DNA of 64,000 bases from Haliscomenobacter sp033763495 (GTDB lineage Bacteria > Bacteroidota > Bacteroidia > Chitinophagales > Saprospiraceae), in assembly GCF_033763495.1 (NCBI RefSeq), contig NZ_JANRKL010000095.1:1-64000 (forward strand), given 5' to 3'. This document shows, piece by piece, positions 59,000 to 64,000 of the stretch; positions within the stretch are counted from its first letter, which is position 1, and each line of letters starts with the position of its first letter. Under the pieces are notes generated by a model, which saw nothing but the letters and a program-made list of their open reading frames with translations, had not been told where the DNA came from and did not search any database. The translations under genes were made by a program, and so were the position numbers.

Positions 59000-60436
59000 A
59001 TGAAACAGCTGCTCATTTTTAGCCTGGCTCTGTTAATTAACCAGGTCGTGTTTTCCCAACAACACGCCGAACAAAACCATTCCAAGTACGTCCCTCCTAC
59101 CGACCCACTGGTGCAACAAAAATTGCAACAATGGCAAACCGTAAAGTTCGGCCTTCTGATGCACTGGGGCACGTATAGTCAATGGGGCATTGTCGAAAGT
59201 TGGAGTCTTTGCCCCGAGGATGAAGGCTGGTGCGAACGCCGTGGACCTTATGCCAATGATTGGTACGGCTACAAAAAAGCCTATGAAAACCTTCAATCTA
59301 CTTTTAACCCTACCGATTTCAACCCCGACAAATGGGCCACTGCGGCCAAAGCAGCGGGTATGAAATACCTGGTTTTCACCACCAAACACCACGATGGCTT
59401 CTGCATGTTTGATACCAAGCAGACCGATTACAGCGTGATGAACAGCCCTTTTGGCAAAAATCCCAAAGCCAACATTGCCAATGAGGTGTTTAAATCTTTT
59501 CGCGACCAGGATTTTATGATCGGAGCTTATTTTTCCAAACCCGATTGGCACACTCCCGATTATTGGTGGCCTTACTTCCCACCCAAGGATCGCAATTCAA
59601 GCTATCCGCCCAAAAAATATCCAGAAAAATGGGAAAAGTTCAAAACCTTCACCTATAACCAGATTGAGGAACTGATGCGGGATTACGGAAAAATGGACAT
59701 CCTCTGGTTGGATGGCGGTTGGGTACGCCCCTTTAGCACTATTGATACTTCAGTATCCTGGCAAAAAACGATTCCCTTTGATCAGGACATCGATATGCCC
59801 AAAATTGCGGCTATGGCGCGTACCCATCAGCCTGGTTTATTGGTGGTTGACCGCACGGTGACCGGACCCTATGAAAATTACGTGACGCCGGAGCAACAAA
59901 TTCCCAGCCATTATATGCCCATTCCCTGGGAAACTTGCCTGACCATGGGCGATTCCTGGAGCTACATTCCCAAAGAAAACTTCAAACCCGCACGCAAATT
60001 GATTCACATCCTGGCTGACGTAGTTTCCAAAAATGGCAATCTCCTGCTCAACATCGCCCCAAGCCCCCAAGGGGATTTCCACCCTGAGGCTTACGATCGT
60101 TTAAAGGAGATTGGCAATTGGATGAATGTAAATTCTGAAGCGATATACGGAACAACCGGTGACAAAGACCTTGGCCCTCAGGGTAAATTGGTGTTTACCC
60201 ACAAGGGCAAAACCATTTACGCCATTTACCGGGCCGAGGAGGGGGAAGCATTGCCTGTAAAAATCGAGATTAAAAATTTGACGCTGAGCAAAAAAGCCAG
60301 CATCAATCTCCTCGGCAATAAGGATGCCCTTCGTTGGAGTACTGAAAATGGTACTACCAGTATTGTGGTTCCTGAAAAAACTACTAAACTTGTGCCTAAC
60401 AGCTACGCCTACGTATTTAAAATCACCGATTTTTAG
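59000..60436 (+). CDS. Secreted alpha-L-fucosidase, GH29
   Basis: This 478-residue retaining glycosidase removes alpha-L-fucose from glycans. The signal peptide is KQLLIFSLALLINQVVFSQ. FGLLMHWGTYSQWGIVESW and TTKHHDGFCMFDTKQTDYSV are GH29 substrate-site motifs. MDILWLDGGWVRPF holds the nucleophile Asp. NLLLNIAPSPQGDF closes the barrel, and a beta-sandwich C-terminus follows. The ATG at 59000 gives the signal peptide; the frame before it begins with TTG. It is followed by aspartylglucosaminidase 33 bases later on the same strand. Confidence 0.93.
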   Translation: MKQLLIFSLALLINQVVFSQQHAEQNHSKYVPPTDPLVQQKLQQWQTVKFGLLMHWGTYSQWGIVESWSLCPEDEGWCERRGPYANDWYGYKKAYENLQSTFNPTDFNPDKWATAAKAAGMKYLVFTTKHHDGFCMFDTKQTDYSVMNSPFGKNPKANIANEVFKSFRDQDFMIGAYFSKPDWHTPDYWWPYFPPKDRNSSYPPKKYPEKWEKFKTFTYNQIEELMRDYGKMDILWLDGGWVRPFSTIDTSVSWQKTIPFDQDIDMPKIAAMARTHQPGLLVVDRTVTGPYENYVTPEQQIPSHYMPIPWETCLTMGDSWSYIPKENFKPARKLIHILADVVSKNGNLLLNIAPSPQGDFHPEAYDRLKEIGNWMNVNSEAIYGTTGDKDLGPQGKLVFTHKGKTIYAIYRAEEGEALPVKIEIKNLTLSKKASINLLGNKDALRWSTENGTTSIVVPEKTTKLVPNSYAYVFKITDF

Positions 60437-60469
60437 CAGCTGTTGTGAACCATAAAACTCTACTAACCA

Positions 60470-61516
60470 ATGCAAACCAGAAGAAAATTTTTGAGGTGGT
60501 CAGCGCTTGGCCTGCCTTTTGTTTCCTTTAGCCAAATCCTGGCCAAGAGTAAAACGCCTTTTGCTACCAAGCCCATCGTGGTCTCCACCTGGGATAGCGG
60601 GCTTCCGGTCAATGCCGTAGCCTGGAAAATTTTGCGCGAGCAAAACGGCCGGGCTCTGGATGCGGTTGAAGCCGGGGCGCGTTCAATCGAAGACAGCATC
60701 AACTGCTGCGTAGGTTTGGGTGGAAACCCCGATCGCGATGGAATCGTCACTCTTGATGCTTGCATCATGGATGAAAAATCCAATTGTGGCTCAGTAGCAG
60801 GCCTGTCTTACATCAAACACCCCATTTCAGTTGCAAGAAAAATCATGGAAACTACGCCTCACGTGATGCTAGTGGGTGATGGGGCTTTGCAGTTTGCCCT
60901 GGCCAACGGTTTTCCGAAGGAATCGGGAAAGTTGTCGAAAGACGCCGACAAGGCCTACAAAGCCTGGCTAAAAAAATCGGAGTACAAACCAATCATCAAC
61001 ATCGAACAGCAACAAATCAAGGCCAAAAAGAACAAGGGTAACGGTCCTTTTGCCCCCAATAAATTTGAGGATGGTAGCCCCAACCACGATACCATGGGCA
61101 CCATTGCACTGGATGCGGCTGGGAACCTCTCTGGTGCCTGCACCACCAGTGGAATGGCTTTCAAATTGCATGGCCGGGTAGGTGATTCGCCCATCATTGG
61201 CGCTGGTTTGTTTGTAGACAATGAAGTGGGTGCAGTAACCGGTTCTGGTCAGGGTGAAGAAGTGATCCGCGTAGCAGGAGCAGCCCTCATAGTTGAGATG
61301 ATGCGCATGGGTAAGTCGCCTAAAGAGGCTTGTAAAGTCGCCATCGAAAGGATTGTAAAAATCAATCCGGAAAAGGCCAAAACTTTCCAAGTTGGTTTCA
61401 TCGCCATCAATAAGGCGGGTGAATACGGAGCCTATTCCTTGCAGCCCGGCTTCAGCTATTCGGTTACGATGGCCGAAGACGGGGGGAAGGTGTATATGGC
61501 GGATAGTTACTTGTAA
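60470..61516 (+). CDS. N4-(beta-N-acetylglucosaminyl)-L-asparaginase, Tat-exported
   Basis: This 348-residue Ntn hydrolase cuts the GlcNAc-Asn bond at the base of N-glycans. A twin-arginine-like leader (TRRKFLRWSALGLPFV) indicates export. AVEAGARSIEDSINCCVGLG and GNPDRDGIVTLDACIM are family motifs. The self-processing site is PNHDTMGTIALDAAG, where the Thr becomes the N-terminal nucleophile, and GSGQGEEVIRVAGA lies at the active-site end. It is paired with the preceding fucosidase. The mammalian enzyme needs fucose removed first, which suits this order. Confidence 0.92.
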   Translation: MQTRRKFLRWSALGLPFVSFSQILAKSKTPFATKPIVVSTWDSGLPVNAVAWKILREQNGRALDAVEAGARSIEDSINCCVGLGGNPDRDGIVTLDACIMDEKSNCGSVAGLSYIKHPISVARKIMETTPHVMLVGDGALQFALANGFPKESGKLSKDADKAYKAWLKKSEYKPIINIEQQQIKAKKNKGNGPFAPNKFEDGSPNHDTMGTIALDAAGNLSGACTTSGMAFKLHGRVGDSPIIGAGLFVDNEVGAVTGSGQGEEVIRVAGAALIVEMMRMGKSPKEACKVAIERIVKINPEKAKTFQVGFIAINKAGEYGAYSLQPGFSYSVTMAEDGGKVYMADSYL

Positions 61517-61519
61517 GCT

Positions 61520-61580
61520 GTCAGCGATGAGCAGTCAGCTTTCAGCAACAAGTCACCTCGCTGACGGCTGATTGCTCACA
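61520..61580. terminator. Inverted repeat between convergent AGA and XdhC genes
   Basis: TGAGCAGTCAGC pairs with GCTGATTGCTCA (one mismatch) and GTCAGCGA with TCGCTGAC in nested fashion. It fills the gap between two convergent stops, so a shared terminator is likely, although no U-run is present. Confidence 0.5.
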
Positions 61581-62595
61581 AATACTGGTTTTTTACCAAA
61601 ATCATCTGCGCCAAAATACTCAGGGCAATTTCTGCCGCTGTTTTTGACTTGATCGAAATGCCTACTGGCGCGTGAATCCGTTTAAATTCTTCTTCACTAT
61701 AACCAGCTGCCAGGAGCCGTTCCCTGCGTTTTTCATTAGACCCCTTGCTGGATAAGGCACCGATATAGGCTACTTTGGAGCGCAATAAAAGATGTAGTGC
61801 CTGGTCGTCAATTTTGGGATCATGCGCCATGACTACGGCAAAGGTATATTCGTCGATTTCGTATTCGGGCAATACTTCCGCCGGATAATCCTCATACATT
61901 TTATCTGGTGCCGTAGGAAAATGGGTATTTTGGGCAAAGGTACCCCGGGGGTCAATGACAATAGTCTCAAAGTCGAAATACTTGGCCAGGTGCACTAATT
62001 CTGCCGCCGCATGTGCTGCGCCGATGATGAAGAGCTGATGCTTTTTGGGAAAAACGCGGAGGAACCATTTTTCACCAGCTACTTCTACCAATTGGCTTTT
62101 GCGTTCCTGATAAGCTTTTCCTGCTGCCGCTACCAGTTCCTCAGGTGTTTCACCAACTGTGGAGCCATTTGGATGAACCAAATAATGCCGGGCATTTTCG
62201 CCTGACAATTTGGAAATCAACACACAACTTTTGTTCTCCAATAGATTGTTGCGCAAAGTTTGCCAAATGGCAGGAACGTCAAATGCCACGAATTTTTCTA
62301 AAAAAATTTCGATCGTACCTCCACAGGTAAGCCCTACCGACCAGGCATCATTATCGGACACCCCGAATTTGAGGTTTTTTATTTTGGCACTTTGGCTGGT
62401 TTCATCCGCTTCTTTGAGGATTACACCTTCAACGCAGCCCCCAGATACTGAGCCAAGCATTTCCAGCTCAGGTCCAATAAACATCATTGTGCCAACGGGG
62501 CGGGGAGCGCTGCCCCAAGTACTGATTACGGTTGCGGCACTAAAGGTTTTACCTTCGGTGATCCAGCGATCGATTTCGGCAATGTATTCGCGCAT
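61576..62595 (-). CDS. XdhC/CoxF family protein
   Basis: This 339-residue protein matches the XdhC family, which binds sulfurated molybdenum cofactor and delivers it to xanthine dehydrogenase-type enzymes. The N-terminal XdhC/CoxI domain has STWGSAPRPVGTMMF and SVSGGCVEGVI. The C-terminal Rossmann domain has LFIIGAAHAAAELVHLAKYF, IVIDPRGTFA, and AYIGALSSKGSNEKRRERL. No xanthine dehydrogenase subunit is in the window, so its partner lies elsewhere. Confidence 0.9.
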   Translation of the reverse strand: MREYIAEIDRWITEGKTFSAATVISTWGSAPRPVGTMMFIGPELEMLGSVSGGCVEGVILKEADETSQSAKIKNLKFGVSDNDAWSVGLTCGGTIEIFLEKFVAFDVPAIWQTLRNNLLENKSCVLISKLSGENARHYLVHPNGSTVGETPEELVAAAGKAYQERKSQLVEVAGEKWFLRVFPKKHQLFIIGAAHAAAELVHLAKYFDFETIVIDPRGTFAQNTHFPTAPDKMYEDYPAEVLPEYEIDEYTFAVVMAHDPKIDDQALHLLLRSKVAYIGALSSKGSNEKRRERLLAAGYSEEEFKRIHAPVGISIKSKTAAEIALSILAQMILVKNQYL

Positions 62596-62709
62596 GATTT
62601 TGTCTTTTGATCAGATGCAAAAAAGTTCAATGCACAATTAAGCTCAATTGTGGTGCAGGATACAATGATAAATGGCATTTGGGAAGATAAAGTTTAACCT
62701 TAGCGCTAT

Positions 62710-63570
62710 TTAAGTTTGCGGGTGAACCACTGCAAACAGTTGAAGCAATTCGGCCATTCGATCCTTTAAATCTTTGCGGTCAACGATAAAATCGAGAAAC
62801 CCATGTTCGAGCAGAAACTCCGAAGTTTGAAAACCCTCGGGCAATTCGCGCTTGATGGTCTCTTTGATGACCCTAGGGCCAGCAAAACCAATCAACGCTT
62901 CGGGTTCTGCAAAGTTGACATCTCCCAACATCGCAAAAGAGGCAGTTACTCCACCTGTAGTAGGGTCTGTAAGCATGGAAAAGAAGGGCAATTGGGCCTT
63001 GGCCAAACGGGTGAGTTTAGCCGAAGTTTTGGCCATTTGCATCAAAGAAAAGGCTGCTTCCATCATGCGCGCACCCCCGGTTTTGGAGATGATCATGAAA
63101 GGAATTTTTTCTTCGATACAAAAATCAATGGCCTTGGAGATGCGCTCCCCAACTACTGACCCCATCGAACCTCCAATGAATTTGAAATCCATTGCTGCAA
63201 CGACCAAAGGCAGGTCGTTGACTTTTCCCACCGCCACAGTAATGGCATCGGTAACCCGATTTTTTTTGTAGGCATCGGCTAGGCGATCTGGATAAGGCTT
63301 GAGATCGGTGAAGTGCAACATGTCCTTTGAGCGCAATTCCTCAAAGAGCAAACCGTATTCCTGATCATCATAAAGCAGATCGAAATAATCGTAGGACCCA
63401 ATCCGGGTATGATAATTACACTTTGGACACTTGTAAAAATTCTCCCGCAATTCCTTCATCGTACTTGCTTCTTTGCAGCGTACGCACTGATGCCAAAGCC
63501 CCTCAGGAGCTTCTTTCTTGTTGCGGGTGGCGGTCTGAATACCGTCCTTCAATCGTTTGAACCAACCCAT
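62710..63570 (-). CDS. accD: Acetyl-CoA carboxylase carboxyltransferase subunit beta
   Basis: This 286-residue subunit of acetyl-CoA carboxylase transfers the carboxyl group to acetyl-CoA, the first step of fatty acid synthesis. The N-terminal zinc ribbon has WHQCVRCKEASTM and YKCPKCNYHTRIG. The crotonase-like fold has MDFKFIGGSMGSVVGERI, SKTGGARMMEAAFSLMQMAK and LTDPTTGGVTASFAMLGD. Length is normal. It works with AccA, which is not in the window, as is usual for split subunits. Confidence 0.96.
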   Translation of the reverse strand: MGWFKRLKDGIQTATRNKKEAPEGLWHQCVRCKEASTMKELRENFYKCPKCNYHTRIGSYDYFDLLYDDQEYGLLFEELRSKDMLHFTDLKPYPDRLADAYKKNRVTDAITVAVGKVNDLPLVVAAMDFKFIGGSMGSVVGERISKAIDFCIEEKIPFMIISKTGGARMMEAAFSLMQMAKTSAKLTRLAKAQLPFFSMLTDPTTGGVTASFAMLGDVNFAEPEALIGFAGPRVIKETIKRELPEGFQTSEFLLEHGFLDFIVDRKDLKDRMAELLQLFAVVHPQT

Positions 63571-63695
63571 GAGCGATCGTTACTTTTTTGGCTGGCGGTA
63601 AAGGTAGGAAAAAATTTGAATGGGACAAGTTGGAGAATTGCTTTTCGTTGGGGGCATCGATGGGGCACCCCTTGGGGCTACTCTATTTTATGATG

Positions 63696-63718
63696 GGGGC
63701 ACCCGCGAGTGGTGCCCC
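63696..63718. repeat. Short inverted repeat GGGGCACC / GGTGCCCC
   Basis: 63696-63703 pairs with 63711-63718. A related GGGGCACCCC stands 35 bases before it. Same family as 26765-26799 and 37161-37277. It fills the gap between accD and the SHOCT gene. Confidence 0.6.
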
Positions 63719-63727
63719 TACGATAGA

Positions 63728-64000
63728 TTAACCGAACATATCGATCAATTTCTTTTTCATGGTTGCAAATTCCTCTTCGGAAAGCACTCCACTGTCGCGC
63801 ATTTCTGCCAACTCCTTCAATTTGGCCAGAATTTCCTGTCCATTAGGTTGCGGTGCTTTTTCAGCTACGGGTGCGGCAGCCTCATTGGGCTTGGCTTCCT
63901 GGGGCACATCCGTATTTTCAGTGGCGCCTTTTTTGCGAATTTTTTCTTCTTTCGCCCACTCTTCGGTCACCTTTTTGCCTTTTTCGAATTTTTCCTTGTA
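63728..64000 (-). CDS. SHOCT-domain protein (partial, N-terminus beyond window)
   Basis: The minus-strand frame is open from the window edge to a stop at 63728, about 90 residues. A lysine-rich segment (KFEKGKKVTEEWAKEEK) is followed by a Pro/Ala linker (EAAAPVAEKAPQPNG) and a C-terminal SHOCT motif (ILAKLKELAEMRDSGVLSEE, then FATMKKKLIDMFG), a short helical module often found at protein ends. A GTG at 63970 could serve as a start, but the frame continues to the edge, so the gene is probably longer. Function unknown. It precedes accD's convergent-free gap and is read in the same direction. Confidence 0.75.
   Translation of the reverse strand, partial: YKEKFEKGKKVTEEWAKEEKIRKKGATENTDVPQEAKPNEAAAPVAEKAPQPNGQEILAKLKELAEMRDSGVLSEEEFATMKKKLIDMFG

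Overview
The window is about 64 kb of ordinary, gene-dense chromosome from a member of the Bacteroidota, most likely the Saprospiria (Haliscomenobacter/Lewinella type; this placement is inferred from gene content, not from a marker phylogeny). Evidence includes a type IX secretion C-terminal sorting domain, DUF1573, a DUF5686/carboxypeptidase-regulatory outer-membrane protein, 2TM-domain proteins, a 7TM-AraC regulator, GH97 and GH29 enzymes, paired CotH proteins, and promoters of the Bacteroidota form TTTG-N20-TAnnTTTG. No prophage, integrase, transposase or CRISPR array was seen.

Layout. 1-3.2 kb: a peptide-type ABC ATPase cut by the window edge, RNase D, and an ECF sigma factor with its anti-sigma partner. 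3.2-12.3 kb: a sulfatase, dihydroorotase, PurK, a penicillin-acylase family enzyme, a phosphoesterase and a LuxC-like acyl-CoA reductase. 12.4-23 kb: RluD, a secreted papain-like protein with no catalytic residues, a large T9SS-secreted protein, an AraC-type membrane regulator, a serine hydrolase, a GH97 glycosidase and a secreted lipoprotein. 23-32 kb: a kinase/M23/class-III aminotransferase fusion, two DEDDh exonuclease proteins (one fused to GIY-YIG), RecQ, a polysaccharide deacetylase and DUF1573. 32-41 kb: a second penicillin acylase, small membrane proteins, a dolichol-phosphate-mannose-synthase-like transferase, DnaK and an aminotransferase. 41-54 kb: an S24-like regulator, two CotH paralogues, an FGE-like protein, a Gfo/Idh/MocA oxidoreductase, a ClpB-like double AAA+ protein and DUF5686. 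54-58 kb: a Ro/Y-RNA locus. 58-64 kb: GH29 fucosidase with aspartylglucosaminidase, XdhC, AccD and a SHOCT protein cut by the edge.

The most interesting segment is 54.2-58.2 kb. A WYL-domain regulator is divergent from a Ro60/Rsr orthologue (TROVE plus vWA with an intact MIDAS), and a perfect 10-5-10 palindrome lies between them on the regulator's promoter. Behind rsr are three Y-RNA-like genes in tandem. Two carry a tRNA-mimic module in which the T arm precedes the D arm and the acceptor stem is closed into a hairpin. A MESH1/SpoT-like HD hydrolase follows. No RtcB or RtcA ligase/cyclase gene is present here.

Between the second and third Y RNA is one copy of a roughly 113-nt hairpin element. 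It recurs upstream of the anti-sigma gene (2571-2684) and, inverted and weaker, upstream of the S24-like regulator (about 42077-42178). Its loop and stem core are conserved, and flanking stem bases change in pairs between copies, so a structured RNA or a palindromic DNA element is under selection. Two orphan promoter/terminator pairs (26.8-27.0 kb and 32.1-32.2 kb) mark candidate small RNAs. Many intergenic gaps carry long perfect inverted repeats of several families, often between convergent genes.
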